DNA of 64,000 nucleotides from Gadus chalcogrammus (GCF_026213295.1 NC_079414.1:10687985-10751984); one strand, 5' to 3'; positions 1 through 10,515 are shown, counted from the first letter of the stretch. Program-made: numbers and translations. Notes: generated by a model from the sequence alone, not told the origin.

Positions 1-1254
1 GGTAAATATGGACTCGAGGCGATATCCCGCCACTATGTAAAAAAGCGAACGTCAATAGGCTATCCACATTAGCCCCTCGTCTCGCCAGGGCAATTACCTG
101 AGCGAGGCCGGCCCCTGGGAGGGAGAGGCGGAGGGGATTTCCCTGGTGGATGATCTGACGTGGGGGGGGTCTCCGTCTCGGTAAAGGTTGCCTGGACTTC
201 ACCTGTTTAATTACACATAGCTGGGGCTCAGCCAGGGGGGTCTCCAGCCGTCCTGGATAATGCCTGACACCTCCCGTAATGGCCTTGTGTAAATTGACAT
301 ACCTTTCTTCTTTTTTTTCGTCTTGCTCTGCAATTGATTGGCCCGCTCCTGCTGCATGGATTCTAATAGAGCCGTCTTCCTGTAATTAGTGTGCCATCTG
401 CCCAAGTGTGGAATAATGACAAGAGAAAAATGAGAACGTTGGGGAATCTATTTGCTTGTCTTACAGAGAGGAGAACGTCGCTGCTCAGGTTCAGGGATCA
501 GACCTGCGGTGTGTTCACCGTCGCGTCCGGGCTCAGATGGTGAGCCCCGGTCTCGCAGAGATTGAAAAGAGGGAGAGAGAGAGAGGGAAGAGGGAGAGAC
601 AGCCTCTCTCTTCTTGGGTTGTGAGCTACAGGTAGTGACCATCAGTCAGAGATGCCTCCCTCTCTCTCTCCAACAGATGGAAAGAGAAGCCCCCCCCCCC
701 CCCCACCCGGGCTTTAGTGAACTCGACCTCCGAAACTGTGAGGGGTCAAAGGTCAGGAGGAAGCAGATGCTGCTGCTGTGGTGTTTCTCAACAGAACAGC
801 GTGGAGACGGCTCCATCATTATTCAGCCCGTTCTGCCCGCTTCAGTCCATGTGCTTTAATTGAACGTGGAGGATGAAAGCTTGGGCTGGAAGAGGTTTAT
901 CAGGGACAGATCAATACCATTATATCTGTTCATATTGCTCATCGCTCCTGTTAGGCTGGTTATAGCTTATGTTCCTCTGTGCCTTTGTGTTGTTCTGGAT
1001 GAAGTGGATGTGAACACAGAGCTTTGAATTTTTTATCCTCAACCGGCAGAAACATGGTACTAGGAGAGCTGCCTTTGAAACGCTCCCTGATACGGGCGTT
1101 ACACAACGACCCGCTATCGATCGAGCGTCCTTACACAAAGGCTTTGTTGTGTTACAATGTTGTTCCAGCCGCTGTAGAAAATATTCTAAGGGTTTAACCT
1201 AGAGCACCGCGACAGGCAGACATCGCAACCTTTTCAGGAGCAATGTGGGTATGC

Positions 1255-1379
<125 letters not shown>

Positions 1380-2770
1380 CTAGCGTGTCTCTCTTCCACA
1401 TGCTAGTCTTCATGATTGGTGAAGCATGTCAGCCATGATGAAGGCTGAGTCGAATCATGGGACATTCAAACTGTCTGGTCCATTCTAGTGTTGTCTGTAC
1501 AAGGCACCAGACCTCCCACTCCCGCCCGCTTTGGGACAATGAGGGGGACGATAGGACCTGGCATCGGGTCATGCAGTTCACTTTAGTTAGTTAGTAAGTG
1601 AAATGCTTAACAAACAGAAAAGGAAAAGTAAAGAAAAGAGGAGTGAGCTGTTTAAAAAACGCCAAAATCATACACTACACAAATCATACACCATCATCAC
1701 TACACATCTCTTTAATATTACACATTATCTCAATCTTGTACCATACTAAACATTTTCAGACCTTGCTAATTGTATTGATATTTTACCCTATTTATTTTGC
1801 TTTCCCCGTCTGGCATTAAAATAATAATCAATAAATGTATTGATCCAATATTATTTAGCCTTCAGTTGTTTTTTGAAAATAAGCTGATTCAGAGACTCTG
1901 GCTATCTTTGGAGGAAAGATGAATAAGAGAAGACTTGAGACACACAAAAGAAAAAACAGGCCTCTTAAGGATGAGGTTGAGGAGTTTATTAGAGACGGGA
2001 GCATATAAACGAACTGCACGCAGGGGTTCTACTCTGATCAAAACCACAGTCCGTCCTCTCTGTGGCTGGAAGTACACCTTACACAACACCCGCCATCATG
2101 ATTACATTACAGTTAATAATGTAATCATGAAATAAATTGACTTCAAAAATGCAATACAACAGGCCATTCCGTTGCCCCGGGAGAACACAAAGTATGCATT
2201 TATTATCTTTTGAAATCGTCATCATCGTTATTATTAACTTTAAGGAACAAGAAAATGAATTACTTTGAGGTTTGTCCCTGACATTTCCAGGTTTTTCCTA
2301 AATAGGTTAATCCTAGCACTACTAGTTAACATTCATAATGGAGGGGAATAAATAAAAGCTAAGAGGGAACATACTTAATATTGGTGTGATCCCTAAGGTG
2401 TTTAATCTACAGTCTCGTCCACTGGTTCTCATTCAGACAGTTAAATGTGTTCAAGCAGCAGCCAAGTCAGTGGCACAGTAATGATATATCTAGAATATTG
2501 ACCGCCACAAAGTATACACTGTCACGCTTACAATCGCCGTTCCTCTCCTTCCGATGCGCTCTCTTGCATTACTGTTATTATCATTATTATCATCTTCCAC
2601 ATTTCCCTCCTTTTCTTAAAATGTTCTCTTCTAGTGACACACGGGTTTGGCTCGCACACATGAAGCTACGATAAGGACAGTAATAAATAGTAGAGGGAGT
2701 GCGTGTTTCTCGCCCGCACCGCTGGGCGACACTTCCTCTGTTCACGGTAGCCGCTGCCGCTACGTACCGC

Positions 2771-2776
2771 TTTATT
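2771..2776 (-). promoter_or_regulatory. ctnna2: candidate poly(A) signal AATAAA of ctnna2
   Basis: The + strand reads TTTATT, so the transcript reads AATAAA about 225 nt after the stop codon. It is the first canonical hexamer downstream of the stop. Further TTTATT copies occur near 2198, 1985 and 1790, and CTNNA2 3'UTRs in mammals are longer than 225 nt, so a more distal site may be used. No transcript evidence is available. Confidence 0.35.
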
Positions 2777-3001
2777 TTTTGGCGGGAACTCTAGTCCTCC
2801 CCACAGGGCGTCGCCGATGCACGCGCACGGCAAAAAACAAACAAAGGCGGATCAACACATAGTAAAAAGGGACGTTTCTTCTCTCGTTCTGTGACGTTTT
2901 TCGTCATTTTTTCACGTTTTTTTCTGTTTCGTAGTTTCGTCGTCTCGTCTCGTGCTGGGTTTGGTGTTGTTTTTTCGCCGCTCTTTCGTTTCCGGAGCGT
3001 T

Positions 3002-3289
3002 CTAGAAGGAGTCCATGGCCTTGAACTCGCTGAGCGCCTGCACGGGCGAGATGTGCTTCTTCTGCGAGCCCCTCCGCACGCGCGTCTGGCACTCCTCGGG
3101 CTTCTCGCGCTTCACCAGCGGCTTCTTCTCGGGCGCCTTCATGCGCCAGGACACCACGGGGGAGTTGACGGCGGCCGTGCCGTACACCTTCTGGTACTTG
3201 GTGGAGGCCACGTAGGACGCCTTCACCGTCAGCACCACCGCGTTCATCAGGTTCTTGGCCGCCTGGATCAGGGAGGTGGCACTGTCCAG
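3002..3289 (-). CDS. ctnna2: ctnna2 last coding exon, ABD C-terminus
   Basis: This is the last coding exon: 95 codons plus TAG at 3002-3004. It begins LDSATSLIQAAKNLMN and ends QALSEFKAMDSF. It holds the last ABD helix and the basic C-terminal extension (KAPEKKPLVKRE, then RVRRGSQKKH). The equivalents of alpha-E K842 and W859 are present (STKYQK, VSWRM). The final F and the VRRGSQKKHISP segment identify CTNNA2. The acceptor is GTGGTGAAG before CTGGAC. Its upstream pyrimidine tract is modest (TTTCCCTTCATTCCC), and the frame happens to stay open far into the intron, which is a repeat artefact. A Cys replaces the Phe of mammalian PEEF. Confidence 0.97.
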   Translation of the reverse strand: MDSATSLIQAAKNLMNAVVLTVKASYVASTKYQKVYGTAAVNSPVVSWRMKAPEKKPLVKREKPEECQTRVRRGSQKKHISPVQALSEFKAMDSF

Positions 3290-3325
3290 CTTCACCACGG
3301 GAATGAAGGGAAACAAGACAGACGC

Positions 3326-3451
3326 ACACAGAACACACAGAACACAAAAACACACATACGCCCCCGCACACAGAACACACACAACACAAACACACACATA
3401 AATATCCCGCACACAGAACACATAGAACAGAAATACACACACGTCCCGTGA
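3326..3451. repeat. CA-rich minisatellite, about 43-bp unit x 3
   Basis: Three units each begin ACACAGAACACA (starts near 3326, 3368 and 3411), continue with CA-rich sequence and end in CCCGC or CCCGTG. The array starts only about 36 bp from the last-exon acceptor. On the coding strand it is a GT-rich block in front of the splice site. Confidence 0.8.
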
Positions 3452-3906
3452 AACAGAACAACACACACACACAGACACGCAGACACACACACACACACAC
3501 ACGGCACGGTAGCAACAAGGGTGGGGTGGAGAGGGTAATGGAATGGAAGAGACAGATGAAGAGAGAGAGTTAGAACCATCGGGTTGGATCTGGTCGGACA
3601 TGATAAACCGCGCTAATAAACAACGGCTGAGCCGGCTTTGTGAACACCTGTTTGATAAACAAATAAATCTCCTTGGGAAGTTAAACGCTTGCATGTTCCT
3701 CCTGTATTCGCCCCGGGCTGACACGCTCACAGCGGCATTAGCCATTCTACGAGCAGACAGACCGCACGGCATTGCCAGCCCACCGCCACGCAGGATCGCC
3801 CGCGGGTAAAACGACACAGCTCCTCCGGGGGGATTTAACCGACACCCGGCCGCCGCAAGACGCAAAGAGTGATACAGGGCGTCGAGGCGTTGGGATGAGA
3901 TGAGAC

Positions 3907-4306
3907 ATCCTCCTCTCTGGGTTGAGACCTGGACCCTGAGCCCCCCCTCACATTCTCCTCTCTGGGATGAGACCTGGACCTTGATCCCCCCCCACATCCT
4001 CCACTCTGGGGTGAGACCTGGACCCTGATCCCTCCCACATCCTCCACTCTGGGGTGAGACCTGGACCCTGATCCCCCCCACATCCTCCACTCTGGGGTGA
4101 GACCGGGACCCTGAGCCCCCCCTCACATTCTCCTCTGTGTGATGAGACCTGGACCTTGATCCCCCCCCCCCCACATCCTCCACTCTGGGGTGAGACCGGG
4201 ACCCTGAGCCCCCCCCCCCCCCCCACCTACTCCACTCTGGGGTGAGACCGGGACGGGGCCGGAGACCGGGACCCTGAGCCCCCCCCCACATCCTTCGCTC
4301 TGGGTA
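3907..4306. repeat. C-rich minisatellite, 43-52 bp unit, about 8.5 copies
   Basis: The unit core is CTCTGGGGTGAGACC followed by TGGACCCTGA and a C run of 6-16 bases, then CACATCCTC. Copies differ mainly in C-run length and in GATG/GGTG variants. The minus strand is G-rich and could form G-quadruplexes. The array also creates long spurious open frames on the minus strand. Confidence 0.93.
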
Positions 4307-4395
4307 ATTAGCACTAGCAGGGGTGAGGGGTGCCTCTGCCGCCGTCTGTTTTGTTTGGCTGACATTTAAGGCTTGTCTGCTACTGGGCCTCCTTC

Positions 4396-4419
4396 CCCCC
4401 CCCCCCCCCCCCCCCCCCT
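4396..4419. repeat. poly(C) tract
   Basis: A run of C lies between CTTC and TCCTCC, inside the last ctnna2 intron. Confidence 0.9.
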
Positions 4420-5237
4420 CCTCCCCCTTCCTCCGCCCCCTCCTGCACTTTGAGGCAAGTCAACTGCTAAGATTTAATGAGTGTGGACTCCAGCTGGCCA
4501 CTATGAAAAGGTTAAAGTCTCAGCGTGGCTCAATGTTCTGAAACGCGCCTAAATAAAGTAACGAGGTCTCCGTTGATTATGGGATGTCTTGATACCGGAC
4601 ATGGTTTTGCCCTATATCTACTATGGAATAAACTACGGCCCATCGTGAGGCTCCCACAGACAGGACAACACCACAACAGACATGGTGTCCAGAGTATGGG
4701 GGTCATGGGAGCTCTCACAGTGGAACCGGCACTGGGCACGGTGATGGATTCAGCTTAACGAGGTCGGCCTGCAGGCCGGGGGATCCTAAGACCAGGCACG
4801 GCCTCCCGGGTGAGGAGGAGCAGGGGTTGCTGCAGGAGGATACACGCGCAGTGGGATCCCCACTGTACTCTGCAACACTACAGCGTTCTGACGATAGGGC
4901 TGTTACTTATGATTGCGTTAGCCCTGGGCCACTGCGATCGACCGCTCAAGTCTCTCCAAAGTCTGAGGGGAAGCGTTGAGCTAAACGATTTACTGTCTGT
5001 GCGAAATGTTGTAGAGGGGATTGCGGTCTCTCTGCACCTCAGCTGAGAGTGTTGTTAGTCAGTGGTTACCTGACGTTTTTGGCCTTTGAGTCCACTTTTA
5101 GGTCCAACGATTCTTGCAACTCCCTGCCTGAGATCTGCCTTCCCCCAACGTGAAGGTCTTTATGAGACCCGTTCAAACCTTTCTGATGATGCAAAAGGCG
5201 TCCCCCAGACACACACCTGTGTGGCGGCAGAACTTAC

Positions 5238-5372
5238 CCCGGAGACGATGAGCTCCCCTCCCAGGTTCTGCACCTCGGCCTTGACCTTGCTGCAGATGTT
5301 GAGCTGGTGGCAGTACAGGGCGATCCTCTGCAGGTAGGCCAAAAGGTCCTGCTTGCACGCCGAATCTGGACA
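5238..5372 (-). CDS. ctnna2: ctnna2 exon, actin-binding domain helix
   Basis: This 135-nt exon encodes 45 residues, CPDSACKQDLLAYLQ through NLGGELIVSG, about residues 767-811 in alpha-E numbering. It encodes ABD helices that contact F-actin. The equivalents of alpha-E L785, I792 and V796, known actin-contact residues, fall at exon positions 19, 26 and 30 and are all conserved (IALY, LNICSKV). The acceptor is TTCTTCAG before TGTCCA and the donor is GGG followed by GTAAGT; both phases are 0. Across the following junction mammalian alpha-N-catenin can insert a 48-residue cassette. The exon upstream in the transcript is missing because of the gap. Confidence 0.96.
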
Positions 5373-6143
5373 CTGAAGAAAGGAAAGTAGCAGAGAGAGA
5401 GAGTGGTCAAGGTAAAGGAAACAGAGCCTACACTGCCTTGGTGGAGATGGATTCGGAAGGGTTGCATTCAATGATTTCCAGAACAAGCTATTTGTGACGT
5501 TCAGGAGATATAATGTGCTTATGTGGAGTATCGTTAAGATCATGAGAGGTTCAGATGGCTGTTCTCTGCTGCACTACCAGTGCTTGTACAAATAAAAAAT
5601 AAAAAGCGATTCGTGGTTTAAATGGACATTTGTTGCATTGCATTAAACTCATATGAGTAAGAATGAGCCATCCTAAAATAGAAAGTAGGTTGTATCTGGG
5701 CCAACCTTTTGCCTGTAAACCTCAATAAAAGTTCTGCCAGTTATCAAAAGGAAAAATGTGCAATTATATTGATACACATCTAGAACGAGGAGCCAAACCA
5801 AAGCACATAAATGCTGCAATAAACGCACAGATTTACACCTACACAGCTCCTTAAAAGCCAAGGCTAAAAGAAGAAAAATCTGGGCTCCGGGAAAAAAAAA
5901 CAGAATCTGTGTAACAACAAGACCAGCACTCAATTTGCCTCAGTGAAAGTTTATAATCCTTTGTAAAATGTGATGAGCGATGAGCTTTCATAGCCATTAA
6001 TTCAACTCCATATTTATGTGTTGTTTTACAGAACACAACAGCCTTCCAGGGCCTCCCTCATAGGATTTGTTCTGGTTTTATACACACATTTCAGTCTCAC
6101 TAGTAAAGACATGTTAATTATCGGTAGGTTGAAATCCTGGCAG

Positions 6144-6162
6144 ACACACGCCCACACACACA

Positions 6163-6212
<50 letters not shown>

Positions 6213-6244
6213 GACACACATACAAACACACGCGCACACACACA
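6144..6244. repeat. (CA)n microsatellite, interrupted
   Basis: A CA-rich run with CC, CG and AT interruptions lies 156 bp before the assembly gap. Confidence 0.93.
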
Positions 6245-6400
6245 GAGAAATTGGGTCTTAACTGCCGTCCTGTCCACGTCTCAAACCCAGACAAGAGGAA
6301 GGGGGGGATGAGGAGGGGGTGAGGAGGGGGAGGAGGAGGGAGGCTTATCGTGGAGTGCAACAGCAACAAAACAGAGGGAAGAGAAGGAGATGAAGAGACC

Positions 6401-6500
6401 NNNNNNNNNNNNNNNNNNNNNNNNNNNNNNNNNNNNNNNNNNNNNNNNNNNNNNNNNNNNNNNNNNNNNNNNNNNNNNNNNNNNNNNNNNNNNNNNNNNN
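6401..6500. other. assembly gap of 100 N
   Basis: Exactly 100 unknown bases are present, which suggests a placeholder of arbitrary length rather than a measured size. The left edge is purine-rich and the right edge is a (CAG)n run, so repeats probably broke the assembly. Confidence 0.97.
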
Positions 6501-6517
6501 CAGCAGCAGCAGCAGCG
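6501..6517. repeat. (CAG)n run at gap edge
   Basis: Five CAG units and a CGG follow the gap directly. The true length is unknown because the repeat runs into the Ns. Confidence 0.85.
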
Positions 6518-6949
6518 GCGTGTTGCTCAGTCCTTTTGAAGTGCTTCAACAGAGTTTTTCCAAAGGCCTGGCCCTGCAGCGATTGCCCCGCGGTATCCAC
6601 AGCCGTCTATTAATACCGCTCCACTTGCATTCTGGGGAGTAAGCAGAGCGCTGCTGCAGGAATTTGTCGAGAACAAAATGCAGTTTTGGTGGGGTTTACT
6701 GCTTCTCCTTCTTCTTCCAGATGCATGGATATCATCCCGGCCCCGGGCCCAGGGAAGCTCAGCTCCACGGGCCTTGCAGGGAGAGGCAGGATGCCAAGCC
6801 ACACTCTCCTCATCCCCGAGCCATTCAGTGTGCATCACCCTGCCAGATACTGCCTGGTGCTGCTGCAGGCTAGTGCAAACACTGATGAACCCTTAATGGT
6901 CTTTGCGCAGTGTTCCAACACAAGCCCAGTGGAGCAGGATGAAGTTCAA

Positions 6950-7332
6950 AGCCCCAGAACCAGGCCCAGTACCCTAGCCCCAGGCTCACTACCAATAAAC
7001 CGGTTCAGTACCCCAGCACCAGGCCAAGTACCCCAGCGTCTGACTTAGGGTCCCAGCACCAGGCCAAGTACTCTAGCCCCAGGCTTAGGGCCCAAGCACC
7101 AGGCTAAGCACCCCAGCACCAGGCCCAGTACCCCAGCACCAGGCCCAGTACTCTAGCCCCAGGCTTAGGGCCCAAGCACCAGGCTAAGAATCCCCAGCAT
7201 CAGGCCCAGTACCCCAGCACCAGGCCCAGTACTCTAGCCCCAGGCTTAGGGCCCAAGCACCAGGCTAAGCGCCCCAGCACCAGGCCCAGTACCCCAGCAC
7301 CAGGCCCAGTTCCCCAGCACCAGGCCCAGTAA
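6950..7332. repeat. minisatellite with 20-bp unit and 80-bp higher order
   Basis: Basic units look like CCCCAGCACCAGGCCCAGTA (20 bp). A variant block starting CTCTAGCCCCAGGCTTAGGG recurs at 7071, 7151 and 7232, so four 20-mers form an 80-81 bp super-unit repeated about three times. Outer copies at both ends are more diverged. Confidence 0.93.
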
Positions 7333-7593
7333 CATGGATAGCCTGGCTTCCTGGTGCACAGCTATAATGTATTCTCAGAGGGCTTGGACATCTGACGAGC
7401 AGTTAAGTAAATGCTTCTTTATTTCCGAATGCAGCATTACACCTGCTGTCCCTAGGTATGGCTAAATTGGAAACAATCCTACTTGTTAGGCTCATTTAAG
7501 TGGACTTGCATGCACTGCTGCGTGATCCTAAATGGAGGTGGTTGTATGAGTCCGGTTAAAGCCTGGTTAGGGCAATGGGAAGGGAAGGGGACT

Positions 7594-7835
7594 CTCCCTC
7601 TCTCTCCCCCTCTCTTCCTCTCACTCTCTCTCCCCCCCTCTCTCTCTCTCTCCCCCCCCTCTCTTCCTCTCTCCCCCCATCTCTCCCTCTCTCTCTCTCT
7701 CTCTCTCTCCCCCTCTCTTCCTCTCTCCCCCCCCTCTCTTTCTCTCTCTCTCTCCCCCCCCTCTCTCTCTCTCTCTCCCCCCCCCCCCCCCCCCCCCCCT
7801 CTCTCTCCCCCTCTCTCCCTCTCTCTCTCTCTCTC
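7594..7835. repeat. (CT)n / polyC low-complexity tract
   Basis: CTCTCTC blocks alternate with C runs, including about 22 C at 7778-7799. The tract is 117 bp from the donor of the 7952-8065 exon, on its intronic side, and is purine-rich on the coding strand. Confidence 0.95.
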
Positions 7836-7951
7836 ATGGACTGCTTTGGAAGCCCATTCGATAGTACTTCTGTACTTTGCCTTGTGGTTGTCTGTGCAGG
7901 TGACGCTCTGGATGGAAGCATGAACGGCTGAATGGAGGGATGAGTGCTCAC

Positions 7952-8065
7952 CCTGGCGCTCTGCCCGGCGATGAGCTGGTCATCCTCGGTCTGGACGCTG
8001 GTCCTGCTGCGGGCGTCGTAGTCCTCCTGTTCGAAGTCTGAGTCGTCCTCCAGCTCCTCAGGGGT
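7952..8065 (-). CDS. ctnna2: ctnna2 exon, M3-to-ABD phospho-linker
   Basis: This 114-nt exon encodes 38 residues, TPEELEDDSDFEQEDYD then ARSRTSVQTEDDQLIAGQSAR, the acidic linker between the middle and actin-binding domains. In alpha-E this linker is phosphorylated at S641 (CK2) and at S652, S655 and T658. The equivalents are all present here: the Ser of DDSDFE, and the S, S and T of RSRTSVQTED. The acceptor is CCTGCAG before ACCCCT and the donor is AGG followed by GTGAGC; both phases are 0. A CA/CCCAT minisatellite starts about 30 bp upstream of the acceptor. The protein should continue with the first ABD helices, but the next exon found (5238-5372) is about 96 residues further on. Confidence 0.96.
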
Positions 8066-8095
8066 CTGCAGGACAGGAGGAGGAGTTAGGGACCC

Positions 8096-8365
8096 CCATG
8101 ACCACACACACCCCAAACCCCATGTCCAAATAGATCCCAGCCCCCATGTCCCCATACACCCCAACCCCCATGTCCACACACACCCTAACCCACATGTCCC
8201 CATACACCCTAACCCCCATGTCCGCATACAGCCCAAACCCCATGTCCACACACACCCCAACCCCCACGTCCACACACACCCCAACCCCCATGTCCACACA
8301 CCCCAACCCCCATGTCCACACACACCCCAACCCCCACATCAACACACAACCCATCCCCCATGTCC
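8096..8365. repeat. minisatellite, 19-25 bp unit, about 11 copies
   Basis: The unit is CCCCCATGTCCACACACA followed by CCCAA, with variants CATGTCCCCATACACC and CACGTCCACAC. On the minus strand it reads as GGGGTTGGGGTGTGTGTGGACAT-like units, starting about 30 nt upstream of the 7952-8065 exon acceptor. Confidence 0.93.
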
Positions 8366-8899
8366 ACAGTCTACCCGTAAACATCCATGAGCCAGACGCC
8401 CTAACCACTATCTCTTAATGACATGCCTCTAAAATAATCAACTCAGAGACACTTTGGGATTGAAGCTAGGCTATAAGACCACATAGTAAAAAAAGAAAAG
8501 CACTAAAGAAAATCAAAAGGGACATTTCCCTGTCACTGCGTTTGCATTCACCGCCACAGGCGGCGGTGGCCCCTGCGGTAGGGTGTGACGGCCGGGAGAT
8601 GAAACGTGTTCCACTTCAGTACCGTAAATGACAAGCAGGTAGGCCGGACAATCAAAGCCGTCGTATGGGAGCAACTGAATAATTCAGCCCTCTCTGGAGG
8701 GGGGTGGGGTTTCGCATCCCTTGCATCATTGTTTGGAATCAACATTAAAGACTCCTAGAGGTTAGTGATCCGAGGTGGTGATCAAATGCAGAATACATTG
8801 ATGAGGATAACGGCCTGCAGAGATGCTAGTTAGTGGATGAGGTTAATCCCCCCATTCCCCCTTCCCAGGCTCAGGACTTCTGTCGAATCAAAGCCAACC

Positions 8900-8904
<5 letters not shown>

Positions 8905-8955
<51 letters not shown>
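8905..8955. repeat. (GA)n microsatellite
   Basis: A pure GA run of about 50 bp lies in an intron. Confidence 0.96.
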
Positions 8956-8958
<3 letters not shown>

Positions 8959-10080
8959 AAGATAACCCTTACAATATAAGTAACCATTTTGAAAATACTT
9001 GAAAGTAGAGAATATTAAGAAACTATTACTGCTGGAGTTTAGCTTTTTCCTTGAAAACCACTTAGCCTTGGAACAAACTCTTGCTAAAACGTGGTAATGT
9101 CGCACATGTGTATTTTTGTACAAGGACCACAGCCTTCATATTTAGTAGTCACATCCTTCCGAGTTGTGAAAACCAATCACAGACAAATCCCGGGGAACTG
9201 AAAAGACTTTCGGTTCCTTGCTACCCGTTTTCTGAACAAGCTAGTACTTGTGAAAACCATTGCTAAGTGGCGTTCCGAAGGTTGATCTGTCAAACAATGA
9301 CTCATTTTTAGAGGGGGAGGACTAACGAAAGAGCCCAGATGTACAACCTTTTGTCACCGGCACTCCCCTGCGAGATGCCATGGTGGCAAACAGGGGACCA
9401 TGAGCATGTTCCTCTGTGTTTGTTCCGCGAAAGCCGGGAGGATCATGAGGCCAGCGGGGCAAGGATTGTGGAGGGCTGCCTGGTTTACATTATTTACCAA
9501 CCATCAAATTATCTCCCGATGAATAGTTTCCTTACTGCTGAGCTGGGAAGCCGTCCAGTAGTGAGAGGCCCTCGATGTACTGATTATCAGGGCTCTTAAG
9601 ATGGCAGTTACATTGTTGGCATATGGTGCTTATTGGTGGAGGGTGGTAACATTGCCAGCCAATGGGAAGCTGTTTGGGATGCTTTAGGTGATCAAATGTT
9701 AGCTCAAAATTTTGCTAGGGTTGCATGTGCTTTTCCAAATAAACAACAGCAAAACGCTATGATAGTCAAATAAATGTCTACTAAAACTGATTTCCTATCC
9801 CCCTGCGACGTTGTGCATACAAGTGAACGAGAAATATTACATTTTTAATCTTGTGTCAAGATATGAACACTGAACAGATCTAATATAATTAAATAAGAAA
9901 TAATGCTAACATTTCGGTCATGTAGTTGCTTTGAATAAAAGCGTTCACCAAAAGGCGTACATCATATGAACACAATATCATTATTTTATTAGGAAAAAAT
10001 GTAAAACCAATTAATTGTAACAATTTTTTAGAGTTATCCACAACGATGAAGGCATGGCGACCACGTGACATGAGACGTAC

Positions 10081-10232
10081 CCTGATCATGAGCACTGCTT
10101 TCCGGATGTCGCGGACGCCGTCGTACACCAGGCGGGACGCGTCGATGAACTCGTTCTCCTCGAAGGCCTGCGGGGGGTCGGTGCTCAGAGCCTCGATGGC
10201 CACCTCCACCTGCTCGGCGAAGCGAGGCATCA
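10081..10232 (-). CDS. ctnna2: ctnna2 exon, M3 segment
   Basis: This 152-nt exon begins with TG, completing Val with the G of the previous exon, and then has 50 codons from MPRFAEQVEVAIEAL to DIRKAVLMIR, about residues 583-633. It contains the conserved ENEFIDASRLVYDG stretch that ends the M3 bundle. The acceptor is CCCCCTGCAG before TGATG and the donor is AGG followed by GTACGT (phase 0 out). The STDPPQAF segment is the most divergent part compared with mammals. The acceptor's pyrimidine tract runs straight into about 280 nt of C/T-rich tandem repeat, which is purine-rich on the + strand at 10235-10515. Confidence 0.96.
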
Positions 10233-10234
10233 CT

Positions 10235-10515
10235 GCAGGGGGAAGGGGGGGAGGAAGAGATAGAAGGAGGGAGAGAGGGAGGAAAGGAGGGAGAGTGGGA
10301 GTAAGGGAGAGGGGGAACGAGGGAGGGAGACCGGGAGAGAGGGAGGGAAGGAGGGAGAGAGGGAGAGGGAAGGAAGGAGGGAGGGAGAGAGAGACAGGGA
10401 GAGAGGGATAAAGGGAGGGGGGAAGGGAGAGAGGGAGGGAAAGAAGGAGAGAGGGAGAAGGAGGAAGGAGGGAGGGAGACAGGGAGAGAGGGAAGCGAGG
10501 GAAGGATGGAGAGAG
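10235..10515. repeat. GGGA/GAGA polypurine tract at exon acceptor
   Basis: About 280 bp of G and A with few interruptions, in GAGGGAGG and GAGAGGGA blocks. On the coding strand it is C/T-rich sequence that ends directly in the CCCCCTGCAG acceptor of exon 10081-10232, so it effectively extends the polypyrimidine tract. Confidence 0.94.

Larger units (their letters stand above)
3290..5237 (-). other. last ctnna2 intron
   Basis: This 1948-bp intron separates the two last coding exons. It holds a CA-rich minisatellite (3326-3451), a (CA) stretch to about 3502, a C-rich minisatellite (3907-4306) and a polyC run (4396-4418). In mammals this junction hosts the alternative 144-nt cassette exon of alpha-N-catenin II. 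Reading the minus strand, I saw no frame resembling that cassette. The part 4440-5230 looks unique but uninformative. Confidence 0.7.
5373..7951 (-). other. ctnna2 intron region with missing exon(s)
   Basis: The exons on either side leave out about 96 residues that every alpha-catenin has (about 671-766 in alpha-E numbering, the first half of the actin-binding domain). I found no trace of this sequence on either strand in the readable parts. The 100-N gap at 6401-6500 is the likely site. The rest holds a (CA)n tract (6144-6244), a CAG run at the gap edge, a higher-order minisatellite (about 6950-7332) and a CT-rich tract (7594-7835). Confidence 0.8.
8066..10080 (-). other. ctnna2 intron, 2.0 kb
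   Basis: The intron starts, next to the exon acceptor, with a CCCCAT/CACACA minisatellite (8096-8365) and holds a (GA)n tract (8905-8955). The remainder, 8400-8880 and 8960-10030, is unique-looking with no recognised element. Confidence 0.75.

Noticed and set aside
3002..4291. 429-codon open frame on the minus strand ending in the ctnna2 C-terminus
   Set aside because: Only the last 95 codons are catenin. The upstream part is the translation of CA-rich and C-rich minisatellites, and a good acceptor sits at 3290-3291, so the long frame is an artefact.
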